Source of the DNA: Qipengyuania gelatinilytica
GTDB taxonomy: Bacteria > Pseudomonadota > Alphaproteobacteria > Sphingomonadales > Sphingomonadaceae
Direction: 5' to 3'
NCBI RefSeq assembly: GCF_019711315.1
Contig: NZ_CP081294.1
Location: forward strand, 1,984,001 to 2,048,000
DNA: 64,000 nt
A model generated the notes under the pieces. That model made no database searches. It worked only from the letters and a program-made list of their open reading frames with translations, and was not told the DNA's origin. Position numbers and translations under genes: made by a program. Positions 1 to 9,098 of this stretch are shown one piece after another; positions within the stretch are counted from its first letter, which is position 1, and every line of letters starts with the position of its first letter.

Positions 1-1
1 C

Positions 2-3000
2 ACGTCCTCGGGCGATCTCGAGATCGCAATTATCGACGATGTCCCGACCGCGGTTTCCGACACCGACAGCGTTACCGAAGACGGCCCGCTGACCGCCGAC
101 GGCAATGTCATCACCGATGCCGAAGCCAATGGCGACAATGGCGCGGATACGCAGGGTGCCGACGGTGCCAGCGTCACCGGCGTTGCATTCGGCGCGACCG
201 ACGGCACCGTGGGCAGCTCGCTCGACGGTATGTACGGTTCGCTCGTCCTGAACGCGGACGGAAGCTACACCTACACGCTCGACAACACGAATCCGCTCGT
301 CCAGGGTCTCGATTCCACCGAGAGCCTGACCGAGGTCTTCACCTACACCATCACCGATGGCGACGGCGATCCCAGCACCACCACGCTGACGATCACCATC
401 AATGGCGACGACGATATCGTGACCATCAACGGTCTCGACCTCCAGACGCCCGAACTGACCGTCGACGAAGACGATCTGGCCGACGGCTCCTCGCCCGATG
501 CAGGCGCGCTGGTGCAGAGCGGCAGCTTCACCGTGGACAGCCCTGACGGGCTCAGCGTCCTGACCGTTGGCGGCGTCCAGGTGTGGGGTGGCGGCGAAAC
601 CTACCCGCTCACCATCACCGGCGATTATGGCGATGTCCGCATCACTGCAGTCGACGTCACGCTCGATGCGAATGGCGACGTGGTCGCTGCAACGGTTTCC
701 TATGAATACGAGCTCGGCGACAACACGCTCGACCACTCGGTCGCAGGCGAAGACTCGCTGGTCGACAGCTTCGATGTCGTTGCAACCGATACCGACGGCT
801 CGGATGATACCGCATCGCTCGACATCGAAGTGATCGACGATGTCCCGACCGCCAATGACGACAGCGCCGACCAGGCCGTCGAGAATGATCCGATCGTCAT
901 CGACGCGCTCGACAACGACGTGTTCGGTGCAGATGGCGTCGATACCTCGAACATCGCGAGCGTCTCGGTCACCACCCAGGGCACCCAGGGTACGGTTACC
1001 TACGATCCGGACACCGGCCTGTTCACCTACACGCCCGCTCCGGGGGCTGGCAGCAACGGCCAGCTGACCGACAGCTTCACCTACACCATCATCGACAATG
1101 ACGGCGACAGCTCGACTGCGACCGTCACGGTCAATCTGCTTCCCGACAGCGAGCCGACCGGTGGCACCGTCACCGCGACCGTCGATGACGACGGGCTTGC
1201 CGGTGGCAACCCGGATTCGGATACGGGCGACCTCGACGCCAACGTGGGCGACGATCCGGCCGACACCAGCGAAGCCAGCTTCACGGGTTCGCTGACCTTC
1301 GACGTCGGCAATGACGGCCCGGCCACCATCACTTTCGATCCGTCGCTCGACGGCACGTCGGCCATGCTCGGCAGCGAAATGGTCACTTTCACCTTGAACG
1401 GTAACGTCCTGACCGCATCGAGCGGCCGCGGCGATATCTTCACCGTCGAACTGACCGATGCGCAGACCGGTGCCTACACCGTTACCCTGCTGCAGAACGT
1501 CTTGCACACCGCCGGCAATGACGAAAACGACGCTTTCGCAAGCATCGGCTTCATCGTCTCCGACAGCGAGGGCGACACGGTCGGCACCACGCTCGACATC
1601 ACCTTCGACGACGATGCGCCGACCGCCACCGACAACACCAATTCGGTCACCGAAGGCGACACCGTCACCGGCAACATCCTGACCGATGACGACGGCTTCG
1701 GCGTCGATGCCAATGGCGCCGACGGCTCGCTCACCATCCTGAGCGTTTCGGGCACCGGCGGCACCGACAATGGCGCGCCCTTCGTCGTCACCGGCACCTA
1801 TGGCGAACTGACCGTCAATGCGGACGGCAGCTACAGCTACGAAAGCTTCGCCAATGCGACGAATGCCGATGTCAGCGACGTCTTCACCTACCAGATCGTG
1901 GACGCAGACGGCGATGTCGCCGAGGCCACGCTCGAAATCGACATCACGAATGTCGCAGGTACGGTCGAAGACAACGGCGCGACCGTCAACGAAGCCGGCC
2001 TCGGTTTCGGCAGCGATCCCGCCAGCGACAGCGAGTTCGGCAACGGCCAGATCACGGTCACCAATGCCACCGGCACCTTCACCTATGTGCTGGTGAGCCC
2101 GGCAACCGGCACCTACGGCACGCTGACGCTGGATCCGGACACGGGTGCCTACACCTACGAACTGACCACCAATGTCGATGGCGACAGCCTCGTCCCCAGC
2201 CAGGGCGGCGACAATGGTGCGAACACGGTCACCGGCCAGGAGAGCTTCGACTACGAAGTCTATGACGATCTTGGCAATCTGATCGGCACCGGCACCATCG
2301 ACGTGAACATCATCGACGATGTTCCCTCGATCGACGCTTCGGTGGTCGACGGTGATGCGGTCACGCTGACCACGCAGGATGCCGACACGGTTGGCGGTAC
2401 CGACACCGACGTTTCGGTCGCCGACTTCGGCGGCGCATTCTCGATCGACAGTAGCGAATACGGTGCGGACGGCGCAGGCAGCATCGCCTGGACCTATAGC
2501 CTCAATGTCGAAAATGCGGTCTCGGGCCTCACCAGCGACGGCGTTGCGATCGAACTTTCGATGAACGGCGACGTGGTCGAAGGCCGCGCCGGTGGCGTGC
2601 TCGTCTTCACCCTCGAAGTGAACGACGCGACCGGCGTCGTGACGCTGACCCAGTACGAAGAGATCGACCATGCTCTGCCGGGCGACAGCAGCAACTACGA
2701 CGCGCAGCTGGCAGTGCTGGGTGACGGCCTCGTTACCCTCTCGGGCACGGCAACGATCGTCGATGGCGATGGAGATATTGCCGACGAAACCGTGGTCCTC
2801 GACCTCGGCGGCAACGTCCGCTTCGCCGACGACGGTCCGGCTATCGATGCCACGGTCACCGATGGCGATGCAGTCACGCTGACCACCTTCGACGCGGAAA
2901 CCGTCGGCGGCACCAGCGTCGACGTTTCGGTTGCCGACTTCGGCGGCGCCTTCTCGGTTGCCTCGAGCGACTACGGCGCAGACGGCGCTGGCTCGATCGC

Positions 3001-6000
3001 CTGGGATTACAGCCTCGTCATCGACAATGCTACCTCGGGTCTCACCAGCGATGGTGTTCCGGTCGAGCTGACCATGAACGGCGATGTGGTCGAAGGCCGC
3101 GCGAATGGCGTCCTCGTCTTCACCGTTGCTATCGACGACACCACCGGTGTGGTCACGCTGACCCAGTATGAAGAGATCGACCATGATCTCCCGGGTTCGG
3201 ACAGCAATTACGACAGCCAGCTCGAAGCGCTCGCCAATGGCGTGCTCTCGATCTCGGGCACCGCAACCATCACCGATGGTGACGGCGACACGGCTGAAGA
3301 AACCGTCCTGCTCGACCTCGGCGGCAACATCCGCTTCGCCGACGACGGCCCGAGCATCGACGCTTCGGTCACCGATGGTGACGCGGTCACGCTGACCACG
3401 CAGGACGCCGACACGGTTGGTGGCATCGACACCGATGTGTCGACCGCAGACTTCGGCGGCGCGTTCGCAGTCGACAGCTTCAACTTCGGCGCAGACGGCG
3501 CAGGTTCGATTGCCTGGGATTATGGCCTCTCGGTCGTGAGCTCGGCTTCGGGCCTCACCAGCGACGGTGTTGCGATCGAACTTTCGATGAACGGCGATGT
3601 GGTCGAAGGCCGCGCCAATGGCACGCTTGTCTTCACCCTCGAAGTGAACGACACCACCGGTGTGGTCACGCTGACCCAGTATGAAGAGATCGACCACGAT
3701 CTTCCGGGCTCGGACAGCAATTATGACGCACAGCTCGAAGTGCTCGGCTCGGGCCTGGTCAACCTGACCGGCACCGCGACGATCACCGACGGCGACGGCG
3801 ATACGGCTGAAGAGACTGTCGTTCTCGACCTCGGCGGCAACGTCCGCTTCGCAGACGATGGCCCGGCCATCGATGCGACCGTGACCGATGGCGACGTGAT
3901 CACTCTGACCACGCAGGATGCCGATACCGAAGGCGCTGCCAGCGACACCGACGTGTCGACGGCCAACTTCGGCGGTGCCTTCTCGATCGCCTCGAGCGAC
4001 TATGGTGCCGACGGCGCGGGTTCGACCGCCTGGTCCTACTCGCTGGTCATCGACAACGCCGTTTCGGGCCTTACCAGCGGCGGCAACCCGATCACGCTGA
4101 GCATGAACGGTTCGGAAGTCGAAGGCTTTGCCAACGGCGTGCTGGTCTTCAGCGTCTCGGTCGATGCGTCGACCGGCGAAGTGACGCTGACGCAGTATGA
4201 AGCGATCGACCACGATCTGCCGGGCGACAGCTCGAACTACGACAGCCAGCTGGCAGTGCTTGCCGACGGCGTGCTCTCTCTCTCGGGCACCGCGACCATC
4301 ACCGATGGTGATGGCGACACGGATGAAGAAACCGTGGTCCTCGACCTCGGCGGCAACATCCGCTTCGCCGACGATGGCCCGATTGCAGTGGCCGACACCA
4401 ACACCCTGACCGAAGATACAGCTTCGGTTGGCGGAAACGTCGTCTTGACCAACGCCGATGACTTCGGTGCAGATGGCGCAGGCAGCCCGGCTGTAACCGC
4501 AGTGACCGGCTTCGGCGGCGCTGCAGGAACGATCGGCGGCTCCACCTCCGGCGAGTTCGGCACCCTGACGCTCAACGCAGACGGCACTTACACCTATGCG
4601 CTCAACAACGCTTCGGTGCAGTACCTCAACGACGGCGACAGCGAGACGGACACCTTCACCTACACCATCGTCGACAGCGACGGTGATACCAGCACGACGA
4701 CGCTGACGATCACGATCACGGGTTCGAACGACGCCCCGGTCCTTACGCCGAGCGGAGTGGTTGTTTCGGAAGAAGGCCTGACGGATTCGCTCGGCAATCC
4801 GATCGGCAATCCCGACACCGTCGGTACCCCGGACGATATGACCGATAGTCGTTCGGCAAGCGGCACGATCGGGATTTCCGACCCCGACAATGATACCTTC
4901 ACGGTGACACTCGGCATTCCGACCACGCCGGGCCTGACGTCGGGTGGCGAAGCCATCGTGTGGAGCCTGAATGCCGATCAGAATGTGTTGATCGGTGCTA
5001 CTTCGGAAGGTGTGATCATTGCCGTTTCGATCGCCAACGATGGCAACTACGACGTTGTCCTCAACCGTCCGGTGGATCACTCGGACACGTCGGTTGAAGA
5101 CATCCTTGGCTTCAGCATCGACGTTTCGGTAAACGACGGCACCACGACCACGACGCTGCCCGCGGGCATCACGGTGGTGGTCGAGGACGACAGCCCGATC
5201 ATCGGCGACATGACGCCCGATAGCATCACGGTCGGCAACTTCGACAATGCGACCGGTACCGGTACGTTCGATTACTCGCCTGGCGGCGACGGACATGGTG
5301 AATTCCAGATTACCTACACCGGCACGCCGATCGACGGTCTGACCTACACGCTGACGCAGCTCGACAACGACAATGACGGCCAGAACGACGGCGCGATCCT
5401 GACGGCTTCGGCCAATGGCACCGACGTCTACACGCTCGAAGTCGATGTCGACGGCAACTACACCTATACGCTGCTGGCACCGGATACGGGTTCGACCGAA
5501 TCGATCTCGCTGCTGAACCTTTCGGCAGGTGGCCCGGGCTTCCGCGAGCTGGAAGACGACCCGAGCACGATCGACATCAATGAAGATGGCCGGATCGAGT
5601 TCTCGTCCAACGGCAACGGCGTGAACGCGTCGACGCAGGGCTTCGGCGTCAGCAACCAGTGGACCGACCCGACGGAATTCTTCACCATGGAATTCCACGT
5701 TCCGGGCAACCTGGGTGTCAACGACGATCCCGAAACCGATGCCGATATCCTCACGGGTATCACGCTGAACGTCCAGCAGGTCCGTTCCGGACCGGTGGAC
5801 TTCCGCTGGACGGTCACTCGCTACAATGACGATGGCACGGTGGCCGAGACCGAAACCGGTATCATTACCATCTCCAGCGCCGGTGACCTGGTGATCCCCG
5901 CGACCATCTCGTTTAGCGAATTGACCATGGAGAACATCGACACCGCAGGCAGCGTCCGCTTCCGCGCCGACGTCACGGTCGAACGCTCGATCCTCCCGCA

Positions 6001-6904
6001 GGATCTCACGCTCGACTTCGACATCAGCGCAACCGACTCCGATGGCGACGTCACCAGCGTTTCCGACCTCTCGGTCTTCATCGATGCCGACATCACCTCG
6101 GCAGCGACGATCAAGACGCTCGACGACACGCTGATGGCCGACGCCGAAGTGCTGGACATGGCGATGTTCGGTTCGACGAGCACCGCCCAGCAGGACGGTT
6201 CGCGCATGATGGCTCGCGCCACGGAAGCGACGGCGATTGCGGCAAGCGCTGCGGCCTTCGTCATGCCGACCATCGAAGCGGGCTTCGAACAGGACTTCGG
6301 ACAGACCGCTTCCGCCGGTGATCTTATGGTTAATTTCGAGTTTGCGGCTGCGCCGACGCTCGAAGCGCCGCAGATGCCCGAAGGTTACGCGATCGCATTC
6401 GACGGCCGCGTGGAAATCGATGCCGGGGCCGGCCAGGATCTCGCCATGGCGAACATCCTCGGTGATGGCGGCGACTTCCAGGCAGCCATGGGCGACGCGG
6501 TTGCCGCGCCGGACATGGGCGGCTTCGAATATGCCGCAGCCGACGAAGGCTTCGCTGGAATGCCGAGCGCGTTCGACGGTCTCGCCATCGGCGATACCGG
6601 AAGCGCGATGGAAGCCCTGCTGATGCTCGAGGCGAACGCGCCCGCAGCGGACGCAGCAGAGCTGGCCGATGCCGGCAAGGCACTGGGTGAAGCGGTGGCA
6701 GAACTTGCTGCCGAGGCACAGGTCGACGATGTGGTCGCGCACTTCGCCGCCAACGATACGGGAGCCGGCAACGGCGATGCGATCAGCGTCCCGGTCGAGG
6801 GCCTTCTCGACGGGATGATCGGCAACGACCTTCCCTTCCACACCGTCGGCATTGCTCAGACGGACCAGACCGACGAAGCGGCGCTTGTCGCAGCTTCCGC
6901 TTGA
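2..6904 (+). CDS. Giant type I secreted adhesin, VCBS/DUF5801 repeats (5' partial)
   Basis: This is the C-terminal 2300 residues of a very large, Asp/Thr/Gly-rich surface adhesin. The frame is open from base 2, so the start lies upstream; the GTG at 209 is internal. Residues 1 to about 770 are VCBS/cadherin-like modules with recurring DxDGD and SFTYTI/TFTYTI motifs. Residues 773-1457 are four DUF5801-type repeats. More VCBS-like modules follow to about residue 2020. The last 280 residues are a different, Ala/Met-rich tail ending in VAASA, presumably the secretion signal. I see no RTX nonapeptides (GGxGxDxxx). The export genes follow on the same strand and a LapG-type protease lies beyond them, so a LapA-like biofilm adhesin is the likely role. 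Calcium binding is inferred from the acidic repeats. The LapG site expected near the N-terminus cannot be seen here. Confidence 0.93.
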   Translation, partial: TSSGDLEIAIIDDVPTAVSDTDSVTEDGPLTADGNVITDAEANGDNGADTQGADGASVTGVAFGATDGTVGSSLDGMYGSLVLNADGSYTYTLDNTNPLVQGLDSTESLTEVFTYTITDGDGDPSTTTLTITINGDDDIVTINGLDLQTPELTVDEDDLADGSSPDAGALVQSGSFTVDSPDGLSVLTVGGVQVWGGGETYPLTITGDYGDVRITAVDVTLDANGDVVAATVSYEYELGDNTLDHSVAGEDSLVDSFDVVATDTDGSDDTASLDIEVIDDVPTANDDSADQAVENDPIVIDALDNDVFGADGVDTSNIASVSVTTQGTQGTVTYDPDTGLFTYTPAPGAGSNGQLTDSFTYTIIDNDGDSSTATVTVNLLPDSEPTGGTVTATVDDDGLAGGNPDSDTGDLDANVGDDPADTSEASFTGSLTFDVGNDGPATITFDPSLDGTSAMLGSEMVTFTLNGNVLTASSGRGDIFTVELTDAQTGAYTVTLLQNVLHTAGNDENDAFASIGFIVSDSEGDTVGTTLDITFDDDAPTATDNTNSVTEGDTVTGNILTDDDGFGVDANGADGSLTILSVSGTGGTDNGAPFVVTGTYGELTVNADGSYSYESFANATNADVSDVFTYQIVDADGDVAEATLEIDITNVAGTVEDNGATVNEAGLGFGSDPASDSEFGNGQITVTNATGTFTYVLVSPATGTYGTLTLDPDTGAYTYELTTNVDGDSLVPSQGGDNGANTVTGQESFDYEVYDDLGNLIGTGTIDVNIIDDVPSIDASVVDGDAVTLTTQDADTVGGTDTDVSVADFGGAFSIDSSEYGADGAGSIAWTYSLNVENAVSGLTSDGVAIELSMNGDVVEGRAGGVLVFTLEVNDATGVVTLTQYEEIDHALPGDSSNYDAQLAVLGDGLVTLSGTATIVDGDGDIADETVVLDLGGNVRFADDGPAIDATVTDGDAVTLTTFDAETVGGTSVDVSVADFGGAFSVASSDYGADGAGSIAWDYSLVIDNATSGLTSDGVPVELTMNGDVVEGRANGVLVFTVAIDDTTGVVTLTQYEEIDHDLPGSDSNYDSQLEALANGVLSISGTATITDGDGDTAEETVLLDLGGNIRFADDGPSIDASVTDGDAVTLTTQDADTVGGIDTDVSTADFGGAFAVDSFNFGADGAGSIAWDYGLSVVSSASGLTSDGVAIELSMNGDVVEGRANGTLVFTLEVNDTTGVVTLTQYEEIDHDLPGSDSNYDAQLEVLGSGLVNLTGTATITDGDGDTAEETVVLDLGGNVRFADDGPAIDATVTDGDVITLTTQDADTEGAASDTDVSTANFGGAFSIASSDYGADGAGSTAWSYSLVIDNAVSGLTSGGNPITLSMNGSEVEGFANGVLVFSVSVDASTGEVTLTQYEAIDHDLPGDSSNYDSQLAVLADGVLSLSGTATITDGDGDTDEETVVLDLGGNIRFADDGPIAVADTNTLTEDTASVGGNVVLTNADDFGADGAGSPAVTAVTGFGGAAGTIGGSTSGEFGTLTLNADGTYTYALNNASVQYLNDGDSETDTFTYTIVDSDGDTSTTTLTITITGSNDAPVLTPSGVVVSEEGLTDSLGNPIGNPDTVGTPDDMTDSRSASGTIGISDPDNDTFTVTLGIPTTPGLTSGGEAIVWSLNADQNVLIGATSEGVIIAVSIANDGNYDVVLNRPVDHSDTSVEDILGFSIDVSVNDGTTTTTLPAGITVVVEDDSPIIGDMTPDSITVGNFDNATGTGTFDYSPGGDGHGEFQITYTGTPIDGLTYTLTQLDNDNDGQNDGAILTASANGTDVYTLEVDVDGNYTYTLLAPDTGSTESISLLNLSAGGPGFRELEDDPSTIDINEDGRIEFSSNGNGVNASTQGFGVSNQWTDPTEFFTMEFHVPGNLGVNDDPETDADILTGITLNVQQVRSGPVDFRWTVTRYNDDGTVAETETGIITISSAGDLVIPATISFSELTMENIDTAGSVRFRADVTVERSILPQDLTLDFDISATDSDGDVTSVSDLSVFIDADITSAATIKTLDDTLMADAEVLDMAMFGSTSTAQQDGSRMMARATEATAIAASAAAFVMPTIEAGFEQDFGQTASAGDLMVNFEFAAAPTLEAPQMPEGYAIAFDGRVEIDAGAGQDLAMANILGDGGDFQAAMGDAVAAPDMGGFEYAAADEGFAGMPSAFDGLAIGDTGSAMEALLMLEANAPAADAAELADAGKALGEAVAELAAEAQVDDVVAHFAANDTGAGNGDAISVPVEGLLDGMIGNDLPFHTVGIAQTDQTDEAALVAASA
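2318..4373 (+). repeat. Four tandem ~513-bp coding repeats (DUF5801-like)
   Basis: Four in-frame repeats begin at 2318, 2831, 3344 and 3857 and end at 4373, so the periods are 513, 513, 513 and 516 bp (171, 171, 171 and 172 residues). Each begins D(V/G)P(S/A)IDA, carries DFGGAF, GADGAGS and SGLTS early, MNG and VLVF (TLVF in repeat 3) in the middle, and TLTQYE, IDH, LPG and LDLGGN(V/I)RFADDGP at the end. Repeats 2 and 3 share long nearly identical DNA stretches around TLTQYEEIDHDLPGSDSNYD, which suggests recent duplication or gene conversion. Confidence 0.9.
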
Positions 6905-6939
6905 AAATAAACGGGATTTTGCAACAGGGGACCTTTGCA

Positions 6940-7650
6940 ATGAAGAACATAACAGCGATTATCGCGTTGGCCGGAGCGGTGGTGGGCATGATACCCGCTG
7001 CGGCTTTCGCGCAGGACGATCTGATGAGCATGGAAGGCAGCCAGCTGCGCGGCGAAGTCGAGCGGCGTTATGACGCTGCTCTCGCGATGACCAACAATTC
7101 GGCCATCGTGAACGCAAACGACCCGCGTTACACCTGGGCGAGCGAGGCGAAGGCCCAGTGCGGCATCGCGCTCGGCTTCCTCAAGTCGAACACCAAGGAC
7201 GAGACCAGCCTGTCGAAGTGCGCGCTGGCCTACGACATGATGAACCGCGAGCCGACGCCCTATGTCGCGCCGCCGCCGCCGGCACCGCCTGCGCCGCAGC
7301 CGGAAGTCTGCAACGCAGAAGCACCGGGCCTCATCTTCTTCGAGTTCGATTCCGCCACGCCGCAGCAGGATGCTGTCGAGACGGTCGAATATGTCGTCGA
7401 AAACGCTCCGACCTGTAACTGGCGCAGCTTCACCGTCGTCGGCCATGCCGACCGTGCGGGCAGCAATGCTTACAATATCGGCCTGTCCGAACGCCGGGCC
7501 GAGGCAATCGAAGAACTGATGACCGCCCGCGGCATTTCGGCAGGCGTCATCACTACTCAGGCACAGGGTGAGGAATCGCCGCGTGTCCCGACCGCCGATG
7601 GCGTACGCGAGCTGCAGAACCGCCGCGTCGAAATCCTGGTCAGCGAGTAA
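6940..7650 (+). CDS. OmpA-family outer-membrane/periplasmic protein
   Basis: A 236-residue exported protein. Residues 1-25 form a signal peptide (MKNITAII...AAAFA). A helical region with two Cys follows, then a Pro-rich linker (PPPPAPPAPQPE), and a C-terminal OmpA domain with FFEFDSAT, GHADRAG, LSERRA and NRRVEI, the family's peptidoglycan-binding Asp/Arg pattern. I chose the ATG at 6940 because AGGGGA lies just upstream and a proper signal peptide begins there; the TTG at 6901 has neither. It starts 35 nt after the adhesin stop and 17 nt before the TolC gene, so it is probably part of the adhesin operon. It may tie the export channel or the adhesin to peptidoglycan; that role is inferred from position only. 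Confidence 0.92.
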   Translation: MKNITAIIALAGAVVGMIPAAAFAQDDLMSMEGSQLRGEVERRYDAALAMTNNSAIVNANDPRYTWASEAKAQCGIALGFLKSNTKDETSLSKCALAYDMMNREPTPYVAPPPPAPPAPQPEVCNAEAPGLIFFEFDSATPQQDAVETVEYVVENAPTCNWRSFTVVGHADRAGSNAYNIGLSERRAEAIEELMTARGISAGVITTQAQGEESPRVPTADGVRELQNRRVEILVSE

Positions 7651-7667
7651 GAGAGGGGGATAAGACA

Positions 7668-9071
7668 ATGTACAAGAAAACCCTTGCAACCGCCGCCGCA
7701 ATCCTGCTCGCAGGTTCGGCTCCGGCCGTGATGGCACAGACCGCCCAGGCGGAACCGGTAACGATGCAGGAAGCGATCGAAATCGCGATGCAGTCGAATC
7801 CGGAAATCCTGCAGGCGCAGTACAACAAGGAGGCGATCGAGTTCGAACGCCGCCAGGCGCAGGGTCTCTTCCTGCCGCGCGTCAACATCGAGGCAAGCGC
7901 GGGTATCCGCCGTCTCGAGAACAACACGCGTCGCCAGCTCGGCATTGCCGATGACGAACTCTATCCGCTCGAAGCCGGTATCACCGGTGAATGGACCGTG
8001 TTCGACTTCGGTCGCCGCCGGGGTGAACTGCTGCGCCAGGCCGCCCGCGTCGATGGTGCTTCGCTGCGCGTCGTGGAGCGTTCGGAATTCGTCGCCCTGC
8101 AGATCGCCCGCCAGTATCTCGACGTGCTGCTCCAGCAGCGCGTTGCTGCCGCTGCGCAGGACAATGCCATGTTCCACCAGTCGCTGGTCACCGACCTGTC
8201 GCGCGGCGTGGACGAAGGCTCGATCTCGATCGCCGACCAGCAGCAGGCCGAAGAGCGCCTGCAGTCGGCACTGGTCCGTAGCGAGGAAGCGAACCTGGAT
8301 CTCCAGAACGCATACATCTCGCTGCGTCGCCTGACCGGTCTCGATATTTCGGCCGGAACGCTTCCGCCCGACCTGTCGGCGGCAATGCCGTCCGATCTCG
8401 CCTCGGCCATCGGCCAGGCACGCCTGAACAACCCGCTGGTGCGTGAAGCACAGGCCGATGTCGATGCCGCCAATGCGCTGGTGGATTCGGCTGAAGGCGA
8501 CCTGTGGCCGACCATCGGCGTCGAAGCCCGCGGCCGCGTGGGTGAAGACATCGACGGTTTCCGCGGTGATACCAACGATGTACAGGCTCGCGTCGTGCTG
8601 CGCTGGGACGTTTTCGACGGCGGCATCAACCGTGCCAAGCTGCAGGAAACCGTTCGTCAGGCCAGCCTCGCACGCTACGCCCTGCACGATCGCCAGCGCG
8701 AAGCGGAAGAAGATGTCCGACTCGCATGGCAGCAGCTCGATACGCAGCGCCGCATCACGCAGCAGCTGGGCCGCCAGAGCCAGGTCAGCGACGACCTGCT
8801 GTTGAGCTATCGCAGCCAGTTCAACATCGGCCGCCGGTCGCTGCTGGACGTGCTCGACGCGCAGAACACCCGCTTCAATACGCAGGTGCGTCTCGAAACG
8901 GCACGCTTCTCGCAATTATTTGCGCAGTACCAAACGCTAGCTGCTACGAGTAATTTCCTGGACGCCCTCAATATCGCACCGGGTGCCGGTGCGGGCGAGG
9001 CTGAACGTGCACGGTTCAACTACGGACCGCCTGCGGAAGCCGAGCTCCAGAGGCGCGTCGACGGAGATTAA
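7668..9071 (+). CDS. TolC-family outer-membrane channel of the type I secretion system
   Basis: A 467-residue outer-membrane efflux protein with a signal peptide (residues 1 to about 24, ending VMAQ). Two long helical halves typical of TolC/LapE follow, with the pattern NPEILQAQYN near residue 45 and NPLVREAQADVDAAN near residue 260. The C-terminal half carries YRSQFNIGRRSLLDVLDAQN, a strong family signature. RBS GAGAGGGGG sits 9 nt before the ATG. The gene lies between the OmpA-family gene and the ABC exporter, so it should be the outer-membrane exit duct for the adhesin. Near the 3' end (about 8911-8952) codon choice shifts briefly to A/T-ending codons such as TTA, TTT, CTA and AAT. Confidence 0.95.
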   Translation: MYKKTLATAAAILLAGSAPAVMAQTAQAEPVTMQEAIEIAMQSNPEILQAQYNKEAIEFERRQAQGLFLPRVNIEASAGIRRLENNTRRQLGIADDELYPLEAGITGEWTVFDFGRRRGELLRQAARVDGASLRVVERSEFVALQIARQYLDVLLQQRVAAAAQDNAMFHQSLVTDLSRGVDEGSISIADQQQAEERLQSALVRSEEANLDLQNAYISLRRLTGLDISAGTLPPDLSAAMPSDLASAIGQARLNNPLVREAQADVDAANALVDSAEGDLWPTIGVEARGRVGEDIDGFRGDTNDVQARVVLRWDVFDGGINRAKLQETVRQASLARYALHDRQREAEEDVRLAWQQLDTQRRITQQLGRQSQVSDDLLLSYRSQFNIGRRSLLDVLDAQNTRFNTQVRLETARFSQLFAQYQTLAATSNFLDALNIAPGAGAGEAERARFNYGPPAEAELQRRVDGD

Positions 9072-9098
9072 TCGCGCGGAGCAAGGGCCATAACGGCT

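Noticed and set aside
209..211. GTG as the start of the adhesin gene
   Set aside because: The same frame is open to base 2 and codes for the same repeat type upstream, so the gene begins outside the window.
2318..4373. Possible CRISPR array
   Set aside because: The repeats are 513 bp long, in frame and protein-coding; there are no short repeats with unique spacers.
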